Shown here: positions 50,035-57,875 of the stretch, piece after piece
How the letters are laid out: each line of letters starts with the position of its first letter
Position numbering within the stretch: position 1 is the first letter of the stretch
NCBI RefSeq assembly: GCF_014836985.1
Contig: NZ_JACSPU010000003.1
Coordinates: 310,001-374,000, forward strand
DNA: 64,000 nucleotides
Reading direction: 5' to 3'
From: Planococcus wigleyi
GTDB lineage: Bacteria; Bacillota; Bacilli; Bacillales_A; Planococcaceae
The notes under the pieces: model-generated
What the model saw: only the letters and a program-made list of their open reading frames with translations
Told to the model about the DNA's origin: nothing
The model's database searches: none
Program-made: the position numbers and the translations under genes

Positions 50035-51747
50035 ATGGTAACGACTCTAGATAGCGTAGATGTAGTGACGGTAGGTGTTGGTTGGACAGGTGGGATCATT
50101 GCGGCAGAATGTGCGAAGGAAGGCCTTAAAGTAGTTGGGTTGGAACGTGGGCGCGAACGCGGTACAGAGGATTTCAGCATTGTCCATGATGAATACCGTT
50201 ATGCTGTCCGCTATGAGCTGATGCAGGATTTATCGAGGGAAACCATTACATTCCGTAATAATCGCCAGCAACGCGCTTTACCGATGCGTCAGATGGGCTC
50301 TTTTTTATTGGGAGAAGGGTTAGGGGGATCAGGCACTCACTGGAACGGGCAAAATTGGCGCTTTCTTCCCTATGATTTTCAAATCAAAACAATGACTGAT
50401 GAAAAATATGGTGCCAATAAACTTCCGGCTGAATACACCCTGCAGGATTGGGGAATCACTTACGATGAACTAGAACCATATTTTGACCGTTTTGAAAAGA
50501 CGGCAGGCATCTCTGGTGAGGATAATAATCCATTTTGGGGCAAACGTTCAAGTCCTTATCCGACACCGCCAATGAAGAAAACGCCGATTCTGCAGCGTTT
50601 TGAAACAGCCGCCACCAACTTGGGACTGTCGCCTTTCATGATGCCATCAGCCAATCTGTCAGAAGCTTACGAGAACCCGGACGGCCAGCAGATCAACGCA
50701 TGCCAATACTGTGGGTTCTGTGAACGCTTCGGTTGTGAGTATGGAGCTAAAACTTCTCCGGAAATTACCGTTGTGCCTACTGCCAGAGAAACAGGAAATT
50801 ATGAAATTAAATTTAACGCCAACGTCGTTGAAATTATGAAAGAAGGCGACCGGGTGACAGGCGTACGCTATTACGATACAGAAACTTTTGAGGAATTTAT
50901 TCAGCCGGCAAATGTCGTTGTCTTAACTAGCTATATTTTAAATAACGCCAAACTATTGATGGTTTCTCAAATTGGCGAGCAATACGATCCGGAAACAGGG
51001 CAAGGAACCCTGGGCAAAAACTATGCGTATCAGATTTTGCCGGGAGCATCCGGATTCTTTGATGAACAAATGAATACCTTTATGGGAGCCGGGGCTCTTG
51101 GAATGACAGTAGATGATTTTAATGGAGATTCTTTTGATCATTCTGACCTTGACTTCATACATGGTGCCAGCTTGTCGATCACGCAAACCGGTTCCCGTCC
51201 GATTCTGCATAATCCAATTCCACCGGATACGCCTTCTTGGGGCGCAGATTTCAAACGTGCATCGATTGAAAATTATACAAGATCGTTGAGTATCGGCGGC
51301 CAGGGTGCTTCCATGCCGCACAGAGAAAACTATATGGCACTGGACGGAACTTATAAAGACATCTACGGCGTGCCATTGTTGCAGCTTACCTATAATTTCA
51401 CGGATCAGGACCGGGCGCTCCATAGTTATTTGACGGAAAGAGCGGGCGAAATCATGCAGGAAATGGGGGCGAAAACTGTAGTCGGCGGCAATCCAATATC
51501 AGATTATGACATTGTTCCTTATCAGACTACCCATAATACTGGAGGAACCATCATGGGTGCCGACCCGGGCACTAGTGTCGTCAATAATTTCCTTCAGCAT
51601 TGGGATGCAGAAAATTTATTTGTCGTAGGAGCTGGGAATTTTGCGCACAATGGAGGCTACAACCCGACCGGAACCGTTGGGGCATTGGCTTACCGCTGCG
51701 CAGAAGGTGTTATCCGCTATAGCCGCGAAGGCGGATCGCTTGTTTAG
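50035..51747 (+). CDS. GMC-family FAD oxidoreductase (gluconate dehydrogenase-like large subunit)
   Basis: 570 residues, ATG with AAAGGGGGAAC upstream. FAD motif VGVGWTGGIIAAECAKEG at the start, then GEGLGGSGTHWNGQNW. The GMC C-terminal region has YQTTHNTGGTIMGADP (catalytic His) and NFAHNGGYNPTGTVGALAYRCA. A cysteine cluster CQYCGFCERFGC (Cys 223, 226, 229, 234) could hold an iron-sulfur centre, as in bacterial FAD-glucose dehydrogenases. It oxidises a polyol or sugar acid outside the membrane; the usual cytochrome c subunit is missing here. It lacks a signal peptide and likely rides with its Tat-tagged partner. Confidence 0.9.
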   Translation: MVTTLDSVDVVTVGVGWTGGIIAAECAKEGLKVVGLERGRERGTEDFSIVHDEYRYAVRYELMQDLSRETITFRNNRQQRALPMRQMGSFLLGEGLGGSGTHWNGQNWRFLPYDFQIKTMTDEKYGANKLPAEYTLQDWGITYDELEPYFDRFEKTAGISGEDNNPFWGKRSSPYPTPPMKKTPILQRFETAATNLGLSPFMMPSANLSEAYENPDGQQINACQYCGFCERFGCEYGAKTSPEITVVPTARETGNYEIKFNANVVEIMKEGDRVTGVRYYDTETFEEFIQPANVVVLTSYILNNAKLLMVSQIGEQYDPETGQGTLGKNYAYQILPGASGFFDEQMNTFMGAGALGMTVDDFNGDSFDHSDLDFIHGASLSITQTGSRPILHNPIPPDTPSWGADFKRASIENYTRSLSIGGQGASMPHRENYMALDGTYKDIYGVPLLQLTYNFTDQDRALHSYLTERAGEIMQEMGAKTVVGGNPISDYDIVPYQTTHNTGGTIMGADPGTSVVNNFLQHWDAENLFVVGAGNFAHNGGYNPTGTVGALAYRCAEGVIRYSREGGSLV

Positions 51748-51749
51748 TA

Positions 51750-51825
51750 GTAGAAAAGAATTTCGCTCAGAGGAGAGTTATTCTCCTCCACTGAGTGTTA
51801 GTTGAACCATACTGACCGTTAAAGC
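51750..51825 (-). repeat. Small hairpin repeat, unit 3 (reverse orientation)
   Basis: Read on the minus strand it begins GCTTTAACGGTCAGT like unit 2. An insert of about 20 bases is followed by CAGTGGAGGA, a stem with TCCTCTGAG, and GCGAAATTCTTTTCTAC, which aligns with the tail of unit 1. It lies between the GMC dehydrogenase and tatA. Confidence 0.6.
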
Positions 51826-51846
51826 GGGATAGAGGAGGAAAACAAT

Positions 51847-52071
51847 ATGGGTGGATTAGCTTCAATTGGTGTACCAGGACTGATCATCATTTTGGTCATC
51901 GTGTTAATTATATTCGGACCTAAAAAGTTACCCGAAATCGGTGGAGCAGTCGGCAAAACTTTTTCTGAGTTCAAACGCTCGACCAAAGGGCTCATGGATG
52001 ACGATGATGAAGAAGTTGTAAGAAAAGAAACGGTCGAAGACAAGGATTTAAAAAAATCTGACAAGCTATGA
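51847..52071 (+). CDS. tatA: Tat translocase subunit TatA
   Basis: 74 residues, ATG with AGAGGAGGAAAAC upstream. A single short membrane helix ([16 protein letters not shown]) is followed by the conserved [27 protein letters not shown] amphipathic helix and a charged tail. TatA forms the variable-size pore of the twin-arginine system. It is 11 bases upstream of tatC. The genes follow a Tat-signal-bearing dehydrogenase pair, like Bacillus tatAd-tatCd next to phoD. Confidence 0.95.
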   Translation: MGGLASIGVPGLIIILVIVLIIFGPKKLPEIGGAVGKTFSEFKRSTKGLMDDDDEEVVRKETVEDKDLKKSDKL

Positions 52072-52081
52072 AGGTGGTTAA

Positions 52082-52936
52082 ATGGATCCGTATGGAGACA
52101 GAAACTTAACGAGTCCGTTGCGTAAAAAAAAGGTGCAGCCGGAAAAGCCTGCAGAAAAGAATGAGAAAAAAATGCCGGAGCCTCCCATCAAAAAGCCGGA
52201 ACCTCCAGTGGAAGAGCCGGAAATGCAAGTGGAAACCTTAGTCGACCATCTGGGAGAACTGAGGAAACAATTGATTAAAAGCGCGATTGTGTTCCTGTTT
52301 TTTTTACTGGTCGTTTTCTCCACGTTAAACTTCTGGTTTCCTTACATTGTTAAAGGTTATGATTTGGTCATTTTAGGGCCGCTGGAAGTTATTAAATTCT
52401 ATACTTCTATTTCTGCAACATTGGCTCTCGGGCTGTCCTTGCCATTTCTGATTCATTTCATTTGGCAATTTGTAAAACCTGGCCTTGAAGAAAAAGAGGC
52501 GCGCTTTCTTGGCCTGTATTCTCCGGTCATGCTGTTGCTTTTTGTGCTAGGAATTGCATTTGGCTATTTCATCGTCAACCCATTGAGTTTTCAATTTTTG
52601 ATCGGTATGGGTATGGCCAATTTCGATGTCATGATTTCTGCAAACGAGTATATCCATTTTTTGATTATGACGACCGTTCCTTTAGGGCTGCTTTTTGAAA
52701 TGCCGATTATTGCCTTGTTTCTATCTTCTATCGGCGTACTGACTTCGGGTTCAATGAAAAATGTCAGAAAATGGTCCTATCTTGTTCTAGCGATTGTTTC
52801 AGCATTGATTACACCACCGGATTTTTTAAGTCAGTTGTTGGTCTTGATTCCGATGGCCGGTTTATATGAAGCAAGTATCTTTATCATCAAGAAAACAGAA
52901 GACAAAAAAGCTGCAATTGAAGATACGGTTCTCTAA
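52082..52936 (+). CDS. tatC: Tat translocase subunit TatC with long proline-rich N-terminal extension
   Basis: 284 residues, ATG with GAAGGTGG upstream. Residues about 1-48 are an extra charged, proline-rich cytoplasmic segment with repeats of EPP and KKPEPP. The normal TatC then starts with VDHLGELRKQLIKS and has six membrane helices, including FVKPGLEEKEARFLG and ITPPDFLSQLLVLIPMAGLYE. TatC is the receptor that recognises the RR motif. The extension is unusual compared with the usual start near MTEHLxELR and could bind a partner. A terminator follows. Confidence 0.94.
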   Translation: MDPYGDRNLTSPLRKKKVQPEKPAEKNEKKMPEPPIKKPEPPVEEPEMQVETLVDHLGELRKQLIKSAIVFLFFLLVVFSTLNFWFPYIVKGYDLVILGPLEVIKFYTSISATLALGLSLPFLIHFIWQFVKPGLEEKEARFLGLYSPVMLLLFVLGIAFGYFIVNPLSFQFLIGMGMANFDVMISANEYIHFLIMTTVPLGLLFEMPIIALFLSSIGVLTSGSMKNVRKWSYLVLAIVSALITPPDFLSQLLVLIPMAGLYEASIFIIKKTEDKKAAIEDTVL

Positions 52937-52970
52937 ACAAAAAAGGCTGCAGCTATGTAGCCTTTTTTGT
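52937..52970 (+). terminator. Terminator of the dehydrogenase-tatAC operon
   Basis: ACAAAAAAGGCT and AGCCTTTTTTGT pair, beginning at the tatC stop codon. Confidence 0.9.
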
Positions 52971-53096
52971 TATAATTAAAAGAAAATTCTGATATTTATT
53001 GGTAATCCTTTCTTAACTGCTATACACTGAAAGAGCAAGTGAATGTCAGAAAATCCGTAAGTGGAAAGTAGTTATCCATAATGAGGAGGATGAGAC

Positions 53097-53570
53097 ATGG
53101 CAGTGAAAATTACAGAAATTGAAGACTTAAAAAAAGTGGATGTTTCAAAGCTGGTAGAAGAAAGCGAAGCAGAAGGCTACCGTTTTCTGAGACGGCTTGT
53201 GGATCAGTATGAAGATGGCAGCAATACTTTCAATAAAACAGGCGAAGTGTTGTATGGGGTGTGGGACCATCATGACCAATTGGTCGCAATCGGAGGCTTG
53301 AACCGTGATCCTTACTCCGATAAAGAAGGGGTTGGCAGGCTTCGGAGGTTCTACATTTCCGCAAATGCCCGCCGACAAGGCATCGGGACAAAGTTACTGC
53401 AACAGATTTTAAAAGATGCGCAAGGCCATTTTAGTGAATTGGTTGTCCGCACAGATTCTTCTGCAGCGGATGCCTTCTACCGGGCAAACGGGTTTTCAGG
53501 AGATCTGGGATTGCCGGAAGCCACCCACGGCATTGTTTTAGAACGGGAACATCGGAAAAAGGCAGAGTAA
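53097..53570 (+). CDS. GNAT-family acetyltransferase
   Basis: 157 residues, ATG with ATGAGGAGGATG upstream. The acetyl-CoA loop is RRFYISANARRQGIGTKLLQQIL, with the preceding strand LVAIGGLNRDPY and the C-terminal DAFYRANGF (Tyr for general acid chemistry). The N-terminal GEVLYGVWDHHDQ is typical. It transfers acetyl from acetyl-CoA to an amine; the acceptor is unknown. A single gene with a clear terminator. Confidence 0.9.
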   Translation: MAVKITEIEDLKKVDVSKLVEESEAEGYRFLRRLVDQYEDGSNTFNKTGEVLYGVWDHHDQLVAIGGLNRDPYSDKEGVGRLRRFYISANARRQGIGTKLLQQILKDAQGHFSELVVRTDSSAADAFYRANGFSGDLGLPEATHGIVLEREHRKKAE

Positions 53571-53580
53571 CACCCCAAGT

Positions 53581-53610
53581 AAACGGCTTGCCTGCGCAAG
53601 CCGTTTTGTC
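53581..53610 (+). terminator. Terminator of the GNAT gene
   Basis: AAACGGCTTGC and GCAAGCCGTTT around a 4-base loop, then TGTCTTG. Confidence 0.87.
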
Positions 53611-53739
53611 TTGTCCTGAATTCTTGTGGAAAACGCCCAGCGCAGCACGATATATGGTAACGTAAATAGAAACGGCAGCCTATCTTTTGGGAGAATGCAA
53701 AAGGGCTGCCACAAACGAAAACAGGCTAGGAGAGATTGG

Positions 53740-54153
53740 ATGGAAATGTCGAACTGGAAAGGCGCAGCAGGCGTCTGTGTCAATGAGAAGAACGAAGTCT
53801 TGCTGGTATTGCAAGGTGTGCCGGGAGAAGAAAAGAAATGGACGGTGCCGGCGGGAGGAGTGGAAGGGAATGAAACGCTGGAGCAATGCTGTGTGCGTGA
53901 ATTTTTCGAAGAAACCGGTTTGACTGTTCAGGTTATCGAAAAGCTGAACGTGAGAGCAGGAGAATATGAAGATTCGGCTGTGTCTTTTGAAGTCACTTAC
54001 TTCAAAGTGGAAGTGACAGGGGGCAAAATCATTTTACAAGAAGGCGACGAATGGATTGCCGATGTAGCTTGGAAACCGATTTCTGAATTGGAAGAGCTGG
54101 AATTGGCATACCCCGACGATGCCACGCTGATTGGGTCATTGGCGATTCAGTAA
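53740..54153 (+). CDS. NUDIX hydrolase
   Basis: 137 residues from ATG 53740, with AGGAGAGA four bases upstream; ATG 53746 is possible, and the open frame extends to 53626 without a site. The Nudix box is complete: GGVEGNETLEQCCVREFFEETGL, with Gly, Arg-Glu and Glu-Glu positions intact, about residues 39-61. It hydrolyses nucleoside diphosphates linked to another group, possibly house-cleaning; the substrate is not clear. A loose inverted repeat (GGCAGCC/GGCTGCC, 53674-53710) lies upstream. Confidence 0.92.
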   Translation: MEMSNWKGAAGVCVNEKNEVLLVLQGVPGEEKKWTVPAGGVEGNETLEQCCVREFFEETGLTVQVIEKLNVRAGEYEDSAVSFEVTYFKVEVTGGKIILQEGDEWIADVAWKPISELEELELAYPDDATLIGSLAIQ

Positions 54154-54234
54154 GCGGTTAGGTGTTTATTTGGATTATAAAAAAAGTAAAACGGGTAATT
54201 ACGGTAATAACAACAATCCAAGGAGGGATTCTGG

Positions 54235-54402
54235 ATGAAGAAAGACCGTGAAAACAAGGAAGGCGAAGAACTGCTTCCGGAAGTCGAACCGCGCCGCAAT
54301 ATGCCACCTGAAAAAGAGATGGATCCCATGCCGGATCGGGACTTGGAGTATGAAGAAAATTCGAATGAAAAGTACAGGGACAACACTCACCAAAAAGAGT
54401 AA
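54235..54402 (+). CDS. Small highly charged protein, 55 residues
   Basis: ATG 54235 with AAGGAGGG nine bases upstream. It reads MKKDRENKEGEELLPEVEPR and continues with Met/Pro/Glu/Asp-rich sequence (NMPPEKEMDPMPDRDLEYEE), ending YRDNTHQKE. There is no hydrophobic segment and no cysteine, so it is probably disordered. The strong ribosome binding site and terminator straight after the stop (54401-54430) support a real gene; I know no family. Confidence 0.7.
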   Translation: MKKDRENKEGEELLPEVEPRRNMPPEKEMDPMPDRDLEYEENSNEKYRDNTHQKE

Positions 54403-54430
54403 GCAAGCCAGTCCTGGCTTGCTTTTTATA
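54401..54430 (+). terminator. Terminator of the 55-residue protein gene
   Basis: AAGCAAGCCAG and CTGGCTTGCTT form a perfect stem with a two-base loop, followed by TTTAT. Confidence 0.88.
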
Positions 54431-54459
54431 TAGCAGAGCGGTCGAAAGGGGTCATGATA

Positions 54460-55401
54460 ATGCCGCACCATACATTCAAACATGCGGTTTGGCATGAAGA
54501 GGAAAGTGCTGAAGAATACAACTTCCGTAAATTCCTTCCGAAAAATGAAAAGATGCAGAATTGGATTGATAAATCAAAAAATCCATCCGTTAATATTCTT
54601 CATACCCATACGGTTGAGCGGGGTAAAGAGTCTATATGGGGTTCGTTGATTTACAGGCAAAGTGCGAAATCTGAAGATTCCCGTGAAGTCTTCCATTTTT
54701 ACTTGTCCCGGGATGTCTTTGTAACCAGCGCAATTGACTTTGAAAAAGATGCGGATTTGGAGAAAGAAGAAATTCTACGCCAAATGGAAGAGGCCAATTC
54801 TTCGGTAGAAGTGATGATGATCATTCTCGGTGAAATGGTAGCTTCCATCCTACATAAAATCGACAGTTTTGAAGAGCGTCTCCATGATCTTCTGTGGGCA
54901 ATCAAAGAAAAGAACAATAAGAAGACTTTGGAAAAGATTGAGAACGTCCGCCATGAAATTCTTTTATGGAAGCATTTGATTATGGGCTTTCAGGAAATTG
55001 AAATGGCCATTGAAGAGACATTTGGAAAAAATGTCACAGAAGAAGTGGAATACCAGAGGACTGCCGTTCGTATCGGCCGCTGTGTCATGCTCGTCAATTC
55101 ATACGAAGACGAAGTCAATAATATGGTCGATATTGAAAATGTAGTGGCCAATTACCGAGGGAATGAAATAATGAAAACCTTAACGGTCCTAACGACTTTG
55201 TTTACACCGATTATGGCGTGGGGAGCTCTTTGGGGCATGAATTTCGAAAACATGCCAGAACTGAAATGGCAGTTTGGTTATGTCGGCGCTTTGCTGGTAA
55301 TTTTGGCGTCCACCTTCTTCCTCTACCTCTATTTAAAGCGAAAAGGATGGATGGGGGACATCTTGCAGTCCATAGGCAAAAATGTTTCTAGAAAAGACTA
55401 G
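54460..55401 (+). CDS. CorA-family divalent metal transporter
   Basis: 313 residues from ATG 54460, eight bases after AAAGGGG; ATG 54454 is too close. The long cytoplasmic alpha/beta domain with helices SVEVMMIILGEMVASILHKIDSFEERLHDLL leads to two C-terminal membrane helices. The conserved pore motif is WGMNFENMPEL (Gly-Met-Asn). It carries Mg2+, and some members carry Co2+, Ni2+ or Zn2+ or export metal. The N-terminal part is more divergent than the membrane part. The operon ends in a convergent terminator. Confidence 0.9.
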   Translation: MPHHTFKHAVWHEEESAEEYNFRKFLPKNEKMQNWIDKSKNPSVNILHTHTVERGKESIWGSLIYRQSAKSEDSREVFHFYLSRDVFVTSAIDFEKDADLEKEEILRQMEEANSSVEVMMIILGEMVASILHKIDSFEERLHDLLWAIKEKNNKKTLEKIENVRHEILLWKHLIMGFQEIEMAIEETFGKNVTEEVEYQRTAVRIGRCVMLVNSYEDEVNNMVDIENVVANYRGNEIMKTLTVLTTLFTPIMAWGALWGMNFENMPELKWQFGYVGALLVILASTFFLYLYLKRKGWMGDILQSIGKNVSRKD

Positions 55402-55402
55402 A

Positions 55403-55436
55403 AAAAGCAGGAGCCTCATCTAAGGCTCCTGCTTTT
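55403..55436. terminator. Convergent terminator
   Basis: AAAAGCAGGAGCCT and AGGCTCCTGCTTTT are perfectly complementary around a 6-base loop; they lie between corA and the minus-strand gene ending at 55438. Confidence 0.92.
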
Positions 55437-55437
55437 G

Positions 55438-55749
55438 TTATTTCGCTTTGTCGCTTTCAAGTTCCTGTAGGAGTTCGGTGTAACGATGGAGGTCCTGGTC
55501 TCCGTACTTTTCAACATAATTAGTGATCATTTCTTGTAAATCCTTCCGCTGTCGCTCTACAGTAACCAGCTTTTCCTTCATCGACTGGCGTCTCCACAGT
55601 TCCGCATCCTGGACATCCTCCATTTTTTCGAGCATATCGATTTCAGCAAGCAAACGCAAAGCTTCGTTTTTCTTGGCCTCGTATTTTTTCAAGGCCTTCT
55701 CTATCTTTCGGGTATCGTTATCAAAAGCCAACTTGGAATACATGGACAT
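55438..55749 (-). CDS. Coiled-coil hypothetical protein
   Basis: 103 residues, with AAAGGGGAATC upstream. After MSMYSKLAFDN the protein is nearly all helical and charged, with heptad-like patterns over residues about 15-95 (KIEKALKKYEAKKNEALRLLAEIDMLEKM; MKEKLVTVERQRKDLQEMI). No membrane segment, cysteine or signal is present. I do not recognise the family. A single gene divergent from the ABC-F leader. Confidence 0.68.
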   Translation of the reverse strand: MSMYSKLAFDNDTRKIEKALKKYEAKKNEALRLLAEIDMLEKMEDVQDAELWRRQSMKEKLVTVERQRKDLQEMITNYVEKYGDQDLHRYTELLQELESDKAK

Positions 55750-55863
55750 TTTCTGATTCCCCTTTCTGCTAGAGTGCTGTTATTGTATTGTTTCCCCGAT
55801 TTTAAGGAATTTATACCTACATTTTAATTCGTTGTAATACAAAAAGAATATTCTAACAATATA

Positions 55864-55892
55864 TTGACGGAAACTGCGGGCGATTGTATGAT
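55864..55892 (+). promoter_or_regulatory. Strong sigma-A promoter of the ABC-F leader
   Basis: TTGACG at 55864-55869 and TATGAT at 55887-55892 with exactly 17 bases between them, each one base from consensus. Transcription would start near 55899, leaving a leader of about 260 bases before the ABC-F start codon. Confidence 0.8.
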
Positions 55893-55921
55893 GTAAGAGA
55901 TAAAACAAGGAGGTGGGTAAG

Positions 55922-56059
55922 ATGAATCAAACTGGTAAGCGCATGACGGAGTGTCAGGAATATCTATACATTCTTCATGGCGTTACTTTCACTGGGGTAG
56001 CTGGACGGGAGAAGTCTGTCCTTTTTCAGCTAACTGAATGGAGTGGAATTTACCAGTAA
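55922..56059 (+). CDS. Leader ORF of 45 codons (probable attenuator peptide)
   Basis: ATG 55922 follows the very strong site AAGGAGGTGGG. The peptide reads MNQTGKRMTECQEYLYILHG and ends EWSGIYQ; it shows no domain. It sits between a strong promoter and a terminator hairpin (56087-56121) that lies ahead of the ABC-F gene. Ribosome-protection ABC-F genes such as vmlR are known to use leader ORFs whose stalled translation prevents termination. The peptide itself may not matter. An independent small gene with its own terminator is the alternative. Confidence 0.65.
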   Translation: MNQTGKRMTECQEYLYILHGVTFTGVAGREKSVLFQLTEWSGIYQ

Positions 56060-56086
56060 GAGACATCTGCCTGCAAACGGATTTTA

Positions 56087-56121
56087 AGCAAAGGCATGCC
56101 TCTTGGCGTGCCTTTTTTGCT
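56087..56121 (+). terminator. Terminator in the leader, upstream of the ABC-F gene
   Basis: AGCAAAGGCATGCC pairs with GGCGTGCCTTTTTTGCT around TCTT. The self-complementary hexamer GCATGC in the 5' arm recurs at about 56123-56130, offering an alternative pairing. It lies 36 bases before the ABC-F start codon, where a regulated terminator is expected. Confidence 0.8.
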
Positions 56122-56156
56122 GTGCATGCGTCTCTTCATCAGAAAGGAAGAGAACG

Positions 56157-57788
56157 ATGATTATTAGCCAATTTCAACAAATACTGTGCCACTTTGCGAC
56201 ACAGAAATTATTCAACCATATAAAAGGAGAAGTGATGGAAGGCCAACGGATTGGCCTTGTCGGCAGAAACGGGGAAGGTAAATCAACATTATTGAATATA
56301 TTGGCGGGGACTTTGCAGCCGACAGAAGGAAGTGTCACGTGGAAAAAAGGCAGCCGGATTGGGTTGCTGGAGCAATCACCCGACGAACCGGATGAATTGA
56401 CAGTGGAGCAGCTGATGCTGGCTGTTTCCTCAGAGCTGACCGCGATGCAAGAGCACTTGGCGAAAATGGAGAAGTTGATGGAGGATGCTTCTCCGGAAGA
56501 AATGGACCGTTTATTGGCGCGCTATGGCACGTTGCAGGATGAATTTATTCAGCGCGGCGGGTATGAGCTGGACATGAAAATCGATCAAGTCTTGAATGGA
56601 TTGAAGATCAAACAGCTGAAATATGAACGCTGGGGCCATTTAAGCGGCGGTGAAAAAACCAAAATCGGCTTAGCGAAACTTTTGCTGCAACAACCAGACC
56701 TCTTGCTTTTGGATGAGCCGACGAATCATTTAGATTTGGATGCCATTGAATGGTTGGGTGCATTCATCAGCCATTATAAAGGCACGATTGTCCTCGTATC
56801 CCATGACCGTTATTTTCTGGATGAAACGGTGACGCATATATGGGAATTGGATCAAGGCGACTTGATTCAATACAGTGGGAATTATTCAAGCTATATCAAA
56901 GAGCGGGAAGCCCGGCTGTTAGTTGAGTTTCAGCAGTATCAGGATCAGCAAAAGAAAATTCAAAAGATGAAGGAAACCATCAAGCGTTTGAAAGAATGGG
57001 CGAACCGGGCCAATCCGCCGAACGCTGGCATGCACAGACAGGCTAAAAGCATGGAGAAAGCTTTAGCGCGCATTGAAATCCTATATCGGCCTGTACTGGA
57101 GAAAAAACAGATGGCGCTGGACTTCCGTATGGACAAACGAAGCGGAAAAGATGTTGTCTTGTTGGAGGAAGTTTGGAAGGGATTTGGGGAACGGATTTTA
57201 TTTCATGAAATTTCCATGCATGTGCGTTATGGAGAACGTGCGGCAATTGTTGGGGCTAATGGCAGTGGGAAAACGACCTTGCTTAACATGATTATGGGGA
57301 AAGAACCAGTCGATGCCGGGGAGGTCAAGCTGGGCAGCGGTTTGTCTATTGGCTATCTGTCACAGCATACGTTGGAAATGGACAATAACAGAACCATTAT
57401 CGAAGAATTTCGCGATGCTGTTGCAGTTTCCGAATATGAAGCGCGTCCCCTACTGGCTAAGTTCCTGTTTTTCGGCAATATGGTGTTCCAACCGGTTCGG
57501 CAGCTCAGCGGCGGCGAACGGATGCGGCTACGTTTGGCCCAGTTGATGCATCAGCACCACAATCTGCTGATTTTAGATGAACCTACGAATCATTTGGATC
57601 TGGAAGCTAAAGAAGTGATGGAAGAAGCCTTAAGTGAATTTCCTGGGACACTCATTGCGGTATCTCATGACCGTTACTTTTTGGATAAAATGTTTCCAGT
57701 GACTTATTGGCTGAGAAATAACGCACTTGAGCGCTTTGATGGCAACTATTCAGCTGCCCGTGAAAAAGTCATGGTGCCGACAAAATAA
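56157..57788 (+). CDS. ABC-F ribosomal protection protein
   Basis: 543 residues from ATG 56157, with GAAAGGAAGAG upstream; the frame is open 18 codons earlier into the terminator. Two ABC domains have no membrane segment: Walker A GRNGEGKST and GANGSGKTT, signatures LSGGEKTKIGLAKLL and LSGGERMRLRLAQLM, each followed by LLDEPTNHLDL / LILDEPTNHLDLEAKE. The long inter-domain linker at about 235-320 is rich in Gln/Lys/Glu and would reach the ribosomal P-site/peptidyl-transferase centre. Length (543) resembles VmlR or SalA, which protect ribosomes from lincosamides, streptogramins or pleuromutilins. Confidence 0.92.
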   Translation: MIISQFQQILCHFATQKLFNHIKGEVMEGQRIGLVGRNGEGKSTLLNILAGTLQPTEGSVTWKKGSRIGLLEQSPDEPDELTVEQLMLAVSSELTAMQEHLAKMEKLMEDASPEEMDRLLARYGTLQDEFIQRGGYELDMKIDQVLNGLKIKQLKYERWGHLSGGEKTKIGLAKLLLQQPDLLLLDEPTNHLDLDAIEWLGAFISHYKGTIVLVSHDRYFLDETVTHIWELDQGDLIQYSGNYSSYIKEREARLLVEFQQYQDQQKKIQKMKETIKRLKEWANRANPPNAGMHRQAKSMEKALARIEILYRPVLEKKQMALDFRMDKRSGKDVVLLEEVWKGFGERILFHEISMHVRYGERAAIVGANGSGKTTLLNMIMGKEPVDAGEVKLGSGLSIGYLSQHTLEMDNNRTIIEEFRDAVAVSEYEARPLLAKFLFFGNMVFQPVRQLSGGERMRLRLAQLMHQHHNLLILDEPTNHLDLEAKEVMEEALSEFPGTLIAVSHDRYFLDKMFPVTYWLRNNALERFDGNYSAAREKVMVPTK

Positions 57789-57875
57789 TTTTTTGAAGGA
57801 CGGTCATTCTTTATGTTGCTGTGGCATACTAGGTAAATACGAATTAGTGGAAAACAGAGGATAAGGTGGAACCGC

